Shown here: positions 49,073 through 58,403 of the stretch, in pieces
How positions within the stretch are numbered: the first letter of the stretch is position 1
Layout: every line of letters begins with the position of its first letter
Assembly: GCF_000701505.1 (NCBI RefSeq)
Contig: NZ_JNJB01000001.1
Span: 434,001-498,000, forward strand
DNA: 64,000 nucleotides
Source: Dyadobacter crusticola DSM 16708
GTDB lineage: Bacteria > Bacteroidota > Bacteroidia > Cytophagales > Spirosomataceae
Reading direction: 5' to 3'
Program-made: the position numbers and the translations under genes
The notes under the pieces: model-generated
What the model was told of the DNA's origin: nothing
Seen by the model: the letters and a program-made list of their open reading frames with translations, nothing else
Databases searched by the model: none

Positions 49073-50173
49073 CTACGAATTAATGTACTTTTCTCTTAAA
49101 ACTGCCGCAATGCGTTCGGCAGCTTTCCCGTCCCATCCGAAAGGATCTTTAAACTCTTTGATCGGCTCCGACAAGATTTTGTCAATCATAGCTACAACTT
49201 TCTTTGCAGTATAATCTGCGACAAGGTGGTTTGTTCCTTCCAGAATTGTTATGGGCCGCTCGGTTTCGTTGCGAAGTGTAAAGCAGGGAATGCGCAAAAA
49301 TGTAGTTTCTTCCTGGACTCCACCCGAATCTGTAATTACAAGCTTTGCATTCTTGATCAGGTTTGTGAACTCAAAATAGCCTGCGGGAAGAAGCAAATTG
49401 CAGTTTTCGATTTCATTGAATGTAGAAATCAGTCCAAACTTGTTGATATGGTGAAAGGTTCTTGGATGTACCGGAAAAATCACCGGGTACTTGATTGCCA
49501 GAACCTTTATCAATGTAAGCAATTCTTCAAGAGCTGCCTTGGTATCAACATTTTGCGGCCGGTGCATGGTGAGCAGCAGGTACGGCTGCTTAATTCCCTG
49601 CATTTTGATCAGGTTAACCCGGTCGATCTCAGGCATGGAATGCACGAGCGAATCAATCATGACATTTCCGGTAAAATGAATGCGGGCTGATGGAATATTT
49701 TCTTTACGTAGGTTCTCAACAGCTGTTGTTTCCGTCGCAAAAAGATCCTCTGAAATGGCGTCGATTATCATTCGGTTCACTTCCTCGGGCATTTGACGAT
49801 TTCCACATCGCAATCCTGCTTCCACGTGAGCAACCGGAACATGCAACTTAGCAGCAACGAGCGCGCAGGCCAGTGATGAATTTACATCACCTACGACAAC
49901 CACCAGGTTGGGTTTCTGTTTCTCCACGATTTTCTCAAACGCCAACATGATTTTCGCCGTCTGTTCTGTTTGTGTTCCTTCTCCTACACCGAGAAAATGA
50001 TCCGGTTTCGGCAACCCAAGCTGTTGAAAGAATATACCTGACATGGAAAAATCACTATGTTGGCCTGTATGCACCAGTTGTGTTACAAATTCAGGACACG
50101 CATTGAAAGCGCGGTACAGAGGCGCTATTTTGACGAAATTAGGCCGCGCACCTGCGACAATCAGTATTTTCAT
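49073..50173 (-). CDS. wecB: UDP-N-acetylglucosamine 2-epimerase, non-hydrolysing
   Basis: Interconverts UDP-GlcNAc and UDP-ManNAc. The 366-residue protein has KILIVAGARPNFVKIAPLYR, VVGDVNSSLACALVAAK, HVEAGLRCGNRQMPEEVNR and TDSGGVQEE, all family signatures. Together with the UDP-sugar dehydrogenase at 54.2 kb it can supply UDP-ManNAcA for the polysaccharide. It is transcribed away from the flippase gene; 53 bases separate the start codons. Confidence 0.93.
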   Translation of the reverse strand: MKILIVAGARPNFVKIAPLYRAFNACPEFVTQLVHTGQHSDFSMSGIFFQQLGLPKPDHFLGVGEGTQTEQTAKIMLAFEKIVEKQKPNLVVVVGDVNSSLACALVAAKLHVPVAHVEAGLRCGNRQMPEEVNRMIIDAISEDLFATETTAVENLRKENIPSARIHFTGNVMIDSLVHSMPEIDRVNLIKMQGIKQPYLLLTMHRPQNVDTKAALEELLTLIKVLAIKYPVIFPVHPRTFHHINKFGLISTFNEIENCNLLLPAGYFEFTNLIKNAKLVITDSGGVQEETTFLRIPCFTLRNETERPITILEGTNHLVADYTAKKVVAMIDKILSEPIKEFKDPFGWDGKAAERIAAVLREKYINS

Positions 50174-50226
50174 AGGCTATCTGCTGCATTTTATCTTATT
50201 TCGTCCTGCCAATCAAGTTCATTCAA

Positions 50227-51750
50227 ATGGGGATTATTGTTCGTCAGGGATTTAAAAGTTCTATTGTTTCTTATGTCGGAGTAATCATAGGGACTTTCAA
50301 CATACTGATCCTCTACAACCAGTTTATGACGCAGGAACAGCTTGGCTTATATGCCTCTACCCTGCTCACTTTCCCGGTGATTTATATGTCTTTTGCGCTG
50401 CTGGGTGTGCCCTCAGTGGCAGTGCGTTTTCACAGCCGGTTTCAGGATGAAGTAGCCAGGCGCCAGCTTTTTACATTCATTATTGTAACCCCGCTGGTGG
50501 GTCTGGCAGCATTCGTTTCGCTCTATTTGCTCTTCAAACCACTCTATTTAAAGTTTTACCTTGACCATTCTCCTCTGCTGGTTAAGTACTATTACGTTTT
50601 CATTCCCCTAACGGTCGGGATGGTTTATTTACTGGCGCTGGAATCCTATTCACGTATTAACCTGCGCATTGCAGTTCCTTCCCTTATTCGCGAAGTGGGG
50701 CTCAGGCTGGCGAATAGCTTGCTGGTCATTTTGTTTGGTTTCAAAATCATCACTTTTGATACAATGGTGTGGCTCACTGTCCTGAGCTATGCACTTGCGA
50801 TTACGGCGATGCTGATCTACCTGTATTTCCAAAACCGGCTCTACACTTCATTGGATTTCGGGTTTATCAAACATCCTGCATTCCGCGAAATGTACCGTTA
50901 CGGACTGTGGGTACTACTTGGAGGAGCCAGCGCTGCATTACTCCCGCATATCGAAAAGGTCCTTTTGCCCGCATTCGAGGGCGGACTCGGGAACACTGCC
51001 ATATTCGACATTGCTTCCCGCATTGCACTTGTGATCTCCATTCCGCGGAACAGTATCGTGATGATCAGTGCGCCTATTATCTCCGAAGCTTATGCCAAAA
51101 ATGATATAGCGCACATCGACAGTATCTACAAGAAATCGTCTCTCAACCTCTTCATTATAGGTACCTTTCTTTTCCTGGGCATCTGGTGCAACATTGATTC
51201 TATCTTCGGACTGATTCCCAAATCAGACATTTATGCACAGGGAAAATGGGTGGTACTGATGGTGGGCGTATCGCGCATTGCGGATATGGCGACAGGATTG
51301 AACTCGGAGATACTTACCAATTCGAAGTTTTACAGGTACGATATCGTGTTCATGCTTTTCTTCACGATTCTACTGCTTTTCAGTAATCAGATACTTATAC
51401 CTATGTTTGGCTACAACGGAGCCGCAGCCGCCGCTCTGTTTTCTACCATTACATACAACTTTGTAAAGCTCTTTTTTATCAAGCGCAAAATGGGCATTCA
51501 GCCTTTCACAACCGGCACTATCAAGGTGGCGACACTCGCTGCGCTGGCTTACCTGGCAGTTTACTTCATCCCCCACCCCGCCGATCAGAAAGACCTCTAT
51601 GCAGTAATCGTCGATGTGCTGTTGAGATCTGTTATAGTAACTGTCATTTTCGGAGGCGGGATTTTAGTTTGGAAGGTTTCCGAGGATATTGCGACAGGTA
51701 TCGGAACAGGTTGGAGTTTTGTAAAAACAGGCATTTTGAAGAAAAAATAA
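50227..51750 (+). CDS. Polysaccharide flippase, Wzx-like
   Basis: A 507-residue inner-membrane protein with about 12-14 helices of the MOP superfamily. The N-terminus IIVRQGFKSSIVSYVGVIIG and the repeated hydrophobic segments are typical of lipid-linked oligosaccharide flippases. It would move the undecaprenyl-linked repeat unit across the membrane. No Wzy-like polymerase is recognisable next to it. It probably leads the plus-strand genes of the locus. Confidence 0.85.
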   Translation: MGIIVRQGFKSSIVSYVGVIIGTFNILILYNQFMTQEQLGLYASTLLTFPVIYMSFALLGVPSVAVRFHSRFQDEVARRQLFTFIIVTPLVGLAAFVSLYLLFKPLYLKFYLDHSPLLVKYYYVFIPLTVGMVYLLALESYSRINLRIAVPSLIREVGLRLANSLLVILFGFKIITFDTMVWLTVLSYALAITAMLIYLYFQNRLYTSLDFGFIKHPAFREMYRYGLWVLLGGASAALLPHIEKVLLPAFEGGLGNTAIFDIASRIALVISIPRNSIVMISAPIISEAYAKNDIAHIDSIYKKSSLNLFIIGTFLFLGIWCNIDSIFGLIPKSDIYAQGKWVVLMVGVSRIADMATGLNSEILTNSKFYRYDIVFMLFFTILLLFSNQILIPMFGYNGAAAAALFSTITYNFVKLFFIKRKMGIQPFTTGTIKVATLAALAYLAVYFIPHPADQKDLYAVIVDVLLRSVIVTVIFGGGILVWKVSEDIATGIGTGWSFVKTGILKKK

Positions 51751-51875
51751 CCCGGCTGCAATTCCGCTCCCACGAGAGAGGCACCATTCCTTTCTGGCAT
51801 TTGTGTTTTTAACTTTGCTATCTTTGACTATCAGCCGCCTGAGCTTTTGGGCACATTTAAAATTTCAGCTTTTCA

Positions 51876-52490
51876 ATGTCACTTAAACAAAAAATAGTAG
51901 CCGGCTTGTTGAAAGAGCCTTTCAGCAAGTTTCAATTAACTACTTACGACCACAGCAAACCCATTAATATGGTGGTCGGCTCAATGTATTCTGTTTATAA
52001 AGGCTGGATACATTCTGATATAGAGACATTGAACCTCTTAAAGAAAAGTGACTGGGAAAAGTATTTTGACGAAAACTCCATTGACAGGATCCTGGCTGAG
52101 CACGTTTGGGAACATTTGACGCCGGAAGAGGGGAAACTTGCATTCCTGCATTGCTATCTTTTCCTGAAACCTGGCGGATTTCTCCGCGTGGCTGTTCCCG
52201 ACGGCTATCATCCCGACCCGGACTACATCAATTACGTAAAACCAGGCGGAACCGGCGAGGGAGCCGACGATCATAAGATTTTGTACAATTATCAGCTCAT
52301 GTCGGGTTTCCTGCACGAGATAGGCTTCACAGTTAAGCCACTGGAATACTTTGACGAGCACGGTAAATTTCACAAATATCCCTGGAAGGTAGAAGATGGA
52401 ATGGTAAGGCGCTCCGCCGATCACGACGACCGCAACAAAGGCGGCAAGCTGGGTTACACCTCATTGATCATCGACGCATTCAAAAACTAA
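51876..52490 (+). CDS. SAM-methyltransferase-like protein of the polysaccharide locus
   Basis: A 204-residue protein. DRILAEHVWEHLTPEEG and FLKPGGFLRVAVPDGYHPDP match the C-terminal part of class I methyltransferases, after the SAM loop. The N-terminal glycine motif is degenerate (INMVVGSMY), so SAM binding may be weak or changed. Its stop overlaps the next start by one base (TAATG), so it is translationally coupled to the glycosyltransferase. The acceptor is unknown. Confidence 0.7.
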   Translation: MSLKQKIVAGLLKEPFSKFQLTTYDHSKPINMVVGSMYSVYKGWIHSDIETLNLLKKSDWEKYFDENSIDRILAEHVWEHLTPEEGKLAFLHCYLFLKPGGFLRVAVPDGYHPDPDYINYVKPGGTGEGADDHKILYNYQLMSGFLHEIGFTVKPLEYFDEHGKFHKYPWKVEDGMVRRSADHDDRNKGGKLGYTSLIIDAFKN

Positions 52491-53392
52491 TGGATTTGCC
52501 GGATCAGCTCGCCCCCATCGTTCTTTTCTGCTACAACCGCCCCTGGCACCTGGAACAGACTTTGGGATCGTTGCAGGCAAATTCTCTGGCAGCTCAAAGC
52601 GAGCTTTTTATATACTCCGACGGCCCCAAAAAGGAAGCAGATCAGAATGCAATCCGGCAAATCAGAGAGTACCTCGAACAGCTAAATGGGTTCCGGAAGA
52701 TCACAATTATCAAATCAGAACATAACCAGGGACTAGCGTCTTCGGTTATAAAGGGTGTTACCGAGGTCATTGAACAATATGGTAAGGTGATCGTGCTGGA
52801 AGACGATATGCTCACCACGCCCGACTTCCTGGATTACATGAACAAGGCACTGCATGTATTTGCATTCCGCGACGATATTTTCTCCGTTACAGGATATACG
52901 CCTCCCTTTTCCATTCCGCAAGTTTACCAAAATGATTTGTTCCTGGTTCCGCGCGCAAGTTCCTGGGGCTGGGGTACCTGGGCGCACAAATGGGCAAAAG
53001 CGGATTGGGGAATGCAGGATTTCTCTGATTCTCAGAGAACAGCCGAATTGCGTAACACGCTCATTGAAGGCGGCGATGATCTTTGGCCAATGCTGATTAA
53101 GCAGCAGACAGGCACTATAGATTCCTGGGCGATCCGATGGACATTGACCCAGGCGAAAAATCACGCTTACGGACTCTACCCGGTTCATTCAAAAATAAAA
53201 AACATTGGAACAGACGGCAGCGGCACTAATTTTACATTTAAATCCACCGGATACGGACAGGAACTGAAAACAGGGAATGTGAAAATGGATCCGCATTTGA
53301 GACCTGACGAATCACTTATCAATCAGTTCCGGAAGTACTACAATCTGCCGGTTTCTGTTAAAATCAAAAACTGGATCAAATACCGCATTTGA
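52490..53392 (+). CDS. Glycosyltransferase, GT-A fold
   Basis: A 300-residue enzyme. The N-terminus reads PIVLFCYNRPWHLEQTLGSL with a family 2-like start, and the acidic VLEDDMLTTPDF carries the metal-binding DXD equivalent. It resembles sugar transferases found in capsule and O-antigen clusters. It starts inside the stop codon of the previous gene and ends ten bases before the FkbM gene. Donor sugar unknown. Confidence 0.8.
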   Translation: MDLPDQLAPIVLFCYNRPWHLEQTLGSLQANSLAAQSELFIYSDGPKKEADQNAIRQIREYLEQLNGFRKITIIKSEHNQGLASSVIKGVTEVIEQYGKVIVLEDDMLTTPDFLDYMNKALHVFAFRDDIFSVTGYTPPFSIPQVYQNDLFLVPRASSWGWGTWAHKWAKADWGMQDFSDSQRTAELRNTLIEGGDDLWPMLIKQQTGTIDSWAIRWTLTQAKNHAYGLYPVHSKIKNIGTDGSGTNFTFKSTGYGQELKTGNVKMDPHLRPDESLINQFRKYYNLPVSVKIKNWIKYRI

Positions 53393-53402
53393 TCCCACTT
53401 AT

Positions 53403-54209
53403 ATGTACTGGCTGCGCTATCTGCTTAAAGAACCTTACAATTCACTCAACACTCCTGCCGGCCGTGAGTTTGTCGGATTGTTGTTTAAATATGGAAACAG
53501 TGCCCGACACAAGCTTACACAGGTTAGTTTCGGAAAGTACCGCCTCGCAGTGCCAGATACAATGTCATTTTTATGGCAGCACAAAGAGATTTTTGCTGAC
53601 GAATTCTATTACTTCGAAACATCCAACCCTGCGCCGGTCATATTTGACTGCGGAGCGAATGTTGGTATGAGCGTTTTGTATTTCAAGAAACTCTATCCAA
53701 ATGCTAGGATTACTGCCTTTGAAGCTGAGCCCGACATTGCATTACTGCTCCGGAAAAATCTGTCGGACAACGCCATTGAAAATGTCGAGGTAGTTGACAA
53801 AGCTGTCTGGACCGATCAGGGAGGTATCTGGTTTGGCAGCGAATCAGCAGACTCATCCTCCATTTACTCCACAGCCGCAAAAAAGAAAATAGCCTCCATA
53901 CGTTTGCGGGACTATCTACTTGCTGAAAAGCACATTGACTTTCTGAAAATAGACATTGAAGGCGCCGAAAAAGAAGTTTTAAACGATTGCCAGGATCACT
54001 TGCAACATGTGCAGAACCTGTTTGTGGAATTTCATTCTTATGTCAACAATCCGCAGGACCTCGCAGCTGTAATCGCAGTATTTGAGAAAAATGGGTTCAG
54101 ATATTACATTGATACTAATCAACACCGCCTCAGACCTTTTACAAACCACAGGTACCGCGGCAACGAAATTATGGACCTGCAACTGAACATTTTCGGCTGG
54201 CGGGAATAG
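53403..54209 (+). CDS. FkbM-family methyltransferase
   Basis: A 268-residue methyltransferase. VIFDCGANVGMSVLYFKK is the SAM-binding loop, AFEAEPDIALLLRKNL the next strand, and DFLKIDIEGAEKEVL is the FkbM hallmark. It probably O-methylates a sugar of the polysaccharide. It is the last of three closely spaced plus-strand genes and converges with the UDP-sugar dehydrogenase gene. Confidence 0.88.
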   Translation: MYWLRYLLKEPYNSLNTPAGREFVGLLFKYGNSARHKLTQVSFGKYRLAVPDTMSFLWQHKEIFADEFYYFETSNPAPVIFDCGANVGMSVLYFKKLYPNARITAFEAEPDIALLLRKNLSDNAIENVEVVDKAVWTDQGGIWFGSESADSSSIYSTAAKKKIASIRLRDYLLAEKHIDFLKIDIEGAEKEVLNDCQDHLQHVQNLFVEFHSYVNNPQDLAAVIAVFEKNGFRYYIDTNQHRLRPFTNHRYRGNEIMDLQLNIFGWRE

Positions 54210-54216
54210 CTTATGT

Positions 54217-55521
54217 TCACAGTCGGGAATCCACCATTTCTCTTGGTAAAACTGATTTCAGGTCAAATACGACGGAATCGCCATTGGTAAATTGCTTGAA
54301 GTCGAGCTGATTATAAATGTCATGTGCCACCACAAGCACAATTGCCTCGTACTCACCTGTCGGCTCGGGCGCAAGCTGAATTCCAAACTCTGATAACGCC
54401 TGTTCTGCCGAGGCCCAGGGATCATGAATATCGACCTCTAAGCCAAAATCAACCAATTCCCGATATACATCAATAACCCTGGTGTTACGCATATCGGCAC
54501 AATTCTCCTTGAATGTGATTCCCAGCAGCAGTACCCGACTTCCCTCCACTTTGTGACCTTTTTTGATCAGAAGCTTCACCAATTTGTTGGCGACAAAAAC
54601 GCCCATTGTATCATTAACACGCCGCCCAGATAAAATTACCTGCGGATAATAGCCCAGCGACTCCGCTTTATAAGCCAAGTAATACGGATCAACGCCGATA
54701 CAATGCCCGCCAACCAGTCCGGGTTTATAGGTAAGAAAATTCCACTTGGTTGCAGCAGCTTCGAGCACTTCCGTTGTGTCAATATTCATTCTGTCAAAAA
54801 TCAATGCAAGCTCATTCACAAAGGAAATATTCACGTCCCGTTGAGCATTTTCTATGGCTTTGGACGCTTCTGCTACTTTGATACTAGGTGCCAAATGCGT
54901 TCCAGCCTCGATCACAGAACTGTAAAGCTGATCAACGAAATACGCAGCTTCGGGAGTCGAGCCAGAAGTAACTTTCTTGATTTTGGCAAACGTATGCACT
55001 TTATCACCTGGATTAATGCGCTCTGGGGAATAACCACAGAAGAAATCAATATTATACTCAAGTCCGCTTCTCGCAGCTAACACCGGGACGCAGTCTTCTT
55101 CGGTACAGCCCGGGTAAACAGTAGATTCATAGATTACGACGTCGCCTTTTTTGAGATATTTGGCAATGGTACTGCTTGCAGCCAGAAGCTGCCGCAAATC
55201 CGGCTTTTTATTATTGTCTACCGGCGTAGGAACTGTCACTATGAATACATTACATTCCAGCAGATCATGCTCATCATCTGAAAGCAACAGCCGATGTGCA
55301 TTGGCCAGATCATCCACCGAAATCTCCCTTGTCACATCATCACCCCGCCGCAACTCGGCCACGCGCTGACTGTTGATATCGAAACCTAGTACATCGTATT
55401 TGTAACTGAACGCGATGGCCACTGGCAGACCAACATAACCCAATCCTATCACCGCGATTTTACCTTGAAATTCAGGAAGCATTCTGTGTGCATGTTTATT
55501 GTCGGGCATAAAACTATGCAT
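54217..55521 (-). CDS. Nucleotide-sugar dehydrogenase, WecC/TviB-like
   Basis: Oxidises a UDP-HexNAc to the uronic acid in two NAD-dependent steps. The 434-residue protein has GKIAVIGLGYVGLPVAIAF for NAD, VPTPVDNNKKPDL, ESTVYPGCTEE, SPERINPGD, the catalytic Cys in GLVGGHCIGVDPYY, and GITFKENCADMRNTR. The pattern fits WecC or TviB/WbpO. With wecB present, UDP-ManNAcA is a likely product, but UDP-GalNAcA cannot be excluded. The ATG at 55509 or later may also serve as start. Confidence 0.88.
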   Translation of the reverse strand: MHSFMPDNKHAHRMLPEFQGKIAVIGLGYVGLPVAIAFSYKYDVLGFDINSQRVAELRRGDDVTREISVDDLANAHRLLLSDDEHDLLECNVFIVTVPTPVDNNKKPDLRQLLAASSTIAKYLKKGDVVIYESTVYPGCTEEDCVPVLAARSGLEYNIDFFCGYSPERINPGDKVHTFAKIKKVTSGSTPEAAYFVDQLYSSVIEAGTHLAPSIKVAEASKAIENAQRDVNISFVNELALIFDRMNIDTTEVLEAAATKWNFLTYKPGLVGGHCIGVDPYYLAYKAESLGYYPQVILSGRRVNDTMGVFVANKLVKLLIKKGHKVEGSRVLLLGITFKENCADMRNTRVIDVYRELVDFGLEVDIHDPWASAEQALSEFGIQLAPEPTGEYEAIVLVVAHDIYNQLDFKQFTNGDSVVFDLKSVLPREMVDSRL

Positions 55522-55610
55522 ATTTCAACCTACCAAAAAATTTCAATTTACCCCGTTACCAAAGCTAAAAACCGACGTATTGGTTGTATAGGACACCTTT
55601 AAACACGTTT

Positions 55611-56114
55611 ATGGATTTACAAATCATTCAAAACAAAGTATTTGTTATTCGCGGCTCCAGAGTAATGCTCGACTATGATCTGGCAGATATGTACGAGATT
55701 GAAACCAAAGTTTTAAAACAGGCTGTACGCAGGAACATGAACAGATTTCCCGCAGATTTCATGTTTGAGCTGACGCAGAAAGAATACCAATCTTTAAGGT
55801 CACAAAATGTGACCATAGAAATCGGTCGTGGAACTCATAGTAAATACCTCCCATTTGCATTCACTGAACAGGGCGTTGCTATGCTTTCCAGCGTATTGAA
55901 AAGCACGAAAGCGCTGGAAGTGAACATTACAATTATGCGCGCATTTGTCACAATGCGACAGAACTACCTTGACTCTGCCGAACTCAGGCAGCGGATCGAA
56001 GCGATTGAAACCGAGATGGAAACCAAATTTGAGGATATCCATCAGGCATTGCAGTACCTGCTGGATCCGCCCCAGCCAGCAAGAGAACCCATCGGTTTCA
56101 AGCCAGGTGAATAA
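55611..56114 (+). CDS. ORF6N domain protein
   Basis: A 167-residue protein. The N-terminal ORF6N DNA-binding domain (MDLQIIQNKVFVIRGSRVML, LADMYEIETKVLKQAVRRN, FPADFMFELTQKEY) is followed by a coiled-coil tail. The domain is found in phage anti-repressors and in many Bacteroidota single-gene islands. The start is the ATG at 55611. It is a lone gene inside the glycan locus between a dehydrogenase and a methyltransferase, so it is probably a recent arrival with no role in glycan making. Confidence 0.88.
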   Translation: MDLQIIQNKVFVIRGSRVMLDYDLADMYEIETKVLKQAVRRNMNRFPADFMFELTQKEYQSLRSQNVTIEIGRGTHSKYLPFAFTEQGVAMLSSVLKSTKALEVNITIMRAFVTMRQNYLDSAELRQRIEAIETEMETKFEDIHQALQYLLDPPQPAREPIGFKPGE

Positions 56115-56115
56115 T

Positions 56116-57024
56116 TTACCTGGCGTAAGGATTTGGTGGAAAAACGTGAACCTGAAAACCCTCGCGCTGCATTACATTCAATACCGTTGTGGAAGGTACT
56201 TTCTTGAAAATCACGGCACAAAGTACCTGTGACGGCATTAATGTAGCTTTCGTGAGAAAATCATGAAATGCCAGCTTGCGCTTAATCTTTCTGAAAGCCG
56301 GGGACGAATCGTCGGCCTTTTCCTGGCTGTATGAAGGATGATAGTAATTGTTATTAATGCCTTTGAATGCAACCATCGGAAGGCCCATACCGTTTGCAAG
56401 CTTATCCATCTCACGTTCCGAGAGCTTGAAGACGTAGTTGCCAACTTCCTCAAATGAATACCTGTTCTTCCAGTATTTTTGTAAAGCCCTTGTATCAAAA
56501 CGGTCAAATATATTTCGTAGCGCCAGAAGCAGGGGCATTTTGGAAATCGGATCGTGGGGCTCTACCAGTATAACAGCCTCTCTTGCGACCCGGAGCATTT
56601 CATAAACGCCTAAATAGGGACGCGGAAAGTGATGATAAGCTTCTTTGCAAAAAATATAGTCAAAGCTGCTGTCGGGAAAAGTGAGTTTCTCAACATTTTC
56701 AACGGCATATTTTTCAATGAACCCTCTTGATTTTGATAATGGAAGAAACGCTTCTGAAATGTCGGTAGCTGTTACGTCCAGACCCTTTTTGTAAAAATGA
56801 TTGGCATCAAATCCATAACCGTCCCCTACCGTCAGCCATGATTTGGACTCAGTCACAAAAGGATCAGTCAGGGTAAGCATCCGCTGGTGAATCCAGTGGT
56901 TGATCGTTTTATGCTGATTATCATACTCCCACAGCTCAATTGCACGGTCTTTCGCCTCCTTTGTTGCGTATTGGACATCGTACCATTCCGAATGCGCCTC
57001 GTGGCTGCGCTTTTCATTAGACAT
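56116..57024 (-). CDS. Class I SAM-dependent methyltransferase
   Basis: A 302-residue methyltransferase. SWLTVGDGYGFDANHFYKKG is the SAM loop, VTATDISEAFLPLSK the next strand, and FDYIFCKEAYHHFPRP is the typical type 11 motif. The C-terminal third has no clear family. The acceptor is likely a glycan or lipid of the locus. It converges with the ORF6N gene with one base between. The fourth methyltransferase-like gene here. Confidence 0.82.
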   Translation of the reverse strand: MSNEKRSHEAHSEWYDVQYATKEAKDRAIELWEYDNQHKTINHWIHQRMLTLTDPFVTESKSWLTVGDGYGFDANHFYKKGLDVTATDISEAFLPLSKSRGFIEKYAVENVEKLTFPDSSFDYIFCKEAYHHFPRPYLGVYEMLRVAREAVILVEPHDPISKMPLLLALRNIFDRFDTRALQKYWKNRYSFEEVGNYVFKLSEREMDKLANGMGLPMVAFKGINNNYYHPSYSQEKADDSSPAFRKIKRKLAFHDFLTKATLMPSQVLCAVIFKKVPSTTVLNVMQREGFQVHVFPPNPYAR

Positions 57025-57152
57025 TATCGTCGGTTTACTTAGTTCAGGATAAAGATAGATTAACGAATAAAATTTTTAAGCGAGGAACTGTTTAATTTTA
57101 CCTCTATCAAACATTAACATCCCTGCGGAAACCGTCGGCAAAGCTCATTTAC

Positions 57153-58403
57153 ATGGTACTTCATTTAAGTACATTTCATCTGGAAGGAGGCGCAGGAGTA
57201 GCAGCTGCGAGGTTGCATCACGCATTATTGAAGTCAGGTACTGAGTCCAGTCTGCTGGTTGCATTCCCTTCAAAAGAGGAGCAAAATGTTTATGGATTAG
57301 GCAGTTCAAAATGGGAGCTGCGAAAAATGTGGGGCCGGTTCACCGCCGAGCGGCTTCTTTTTTATCCCCAGGAAGCTGACAAATCAGTCAGGTTCGCGTT
57401 TTCTCCTGCTGGTGTAGGCGCAGATATCAGTGCGCATCCTTTGGTTCAAAAAGCGGAGATCCTGCATTTGCATTGGATCAACTTCGGATTTCTTTCACTC
57501 AAATCGCTGGAAAAACTTTTTGCATTGAACAAACCGGTCGTCTGGACAATGCATGATATGTGGACAATGACCGGCGGCTGCCATTATAGCCGTGGCTGCG
57601 AAAGATTCTTGTCCCATTGTCAATACTGCCCCTATCTGGCCAAATCTGACATTTACGATATTTCATTTACACAGTTTGAGGCAAAAAAAGCATTGTATTC
57701 GCTGGCAAAAACAGCCTTGATTTCTCCAAGTTTATGGCTGGATACGCTTACAAAGAAAGCCGCACTTACAAAAGATCTGAGTTCTTTTTGCATTCCAAAC
57801 TGCATTGACACCACATTATTCAAGCCTGTAAACAAGCTCGCCGCCCGCGATGCATTCGGGTTACCGGCTGACAAAAAGCTGATTCTTTTTACCGGAGCAA
57901 ACATCCAGGATAAGAGAAAAGGGTTCGTTTACTTTCAAGAAGCATTGAAGCAGGTCCGATCCAGTTATCCTGAGATCGAGGTGATGCTATTTGGGAAAGC
58001 CGATGCTTCCGGATTTGCAGATTTTCCCGTACCCGTCCATTATATAGGCAAGATCAGCGATACCGAAGCAATGGTAAATGCCTATAATGCAGCCGATCTG
58101 ATCGTGGTACCTTCCCTGGAAGACAACCTGCCCAATACGATTATGGAGGCAATGTCGTGCGGCACTCCGGCGGTGGGATTTGATACAGGCGGTATTCCTG
58201 AGATGATCGATCACGGGATCAATGGGTTTGTGGCTGAACAGAAGTCTGCCGGCTCGCTGGCAGCTGGGATCAGCTGGGTGCTGGAAAACAACGGATCATC
58301 TGCATTGTCTGCTGCGGCCCGCGAAAAAGTGGTTAACAATTACTCAGAAAGCCTGATTGCAGCGCGCTACCAGGCTATTTATAATTCATTATTAAATGGA
58401 TAA
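57153..58403 (+). CDS. Family 4 glycosyltransferase, WcaC-like
   Basis: A 416-residue GT-B enzyme. The N-terminal domain starts LHLSTFHLEGGAGVAAARLH, with HLHWINFGFLSL and TMHDMWTMTGGCHYSRGC, a pattern of colanic acid WcaC-type enzymes. The C-terminal domain has ILFTGANIQDKRKG and the EX7E motif in EDNLPNTIMEAMSCGTP. Its end overlaps the next gene by eight bases, so the two act in the same pathway. Confidence 0.87.
   Translation: MVLHLSTFHLEGGAGVAAARLHHALLKSGTESSLLVAFPSKEEQNVYGLGSSKWELRKMWGRFTAERLLFYPQEADKSVRFAFSPAGVGADISAHPLVQKAEILHLHWINFGFLSLKSLEKLFALNKPVVWTMHDMWTMTGGCHYSRGCERFLSHCQYCPYLAKSDIYDISFTQFEAKKALYSLAKTALISPSLWLDTLTKKAALTKDLSSFCIPNCIDTTLFKPVNKLAARDAFGLPADKKLILFTGANIQDKRKGFVYFQEALKQVRSSYPEIEVMLFGKADASGFADFPVPVHYIGKISDTEAMVNAYNAADLIVVPSLEDNLPNTIMEAMSCGTPAVGFDTGGIPEMIDHGINGFVAEQKSAGSLAAGISWVLENNGSSALSAAAREKVVNNYSESLIAARYQAIYNSLLNG

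Noticed and set aside
55611..56114. Prophage remnant
   Set aside because: One ORF6N gene without integrase, structural genes or attachment repeats is not enough.
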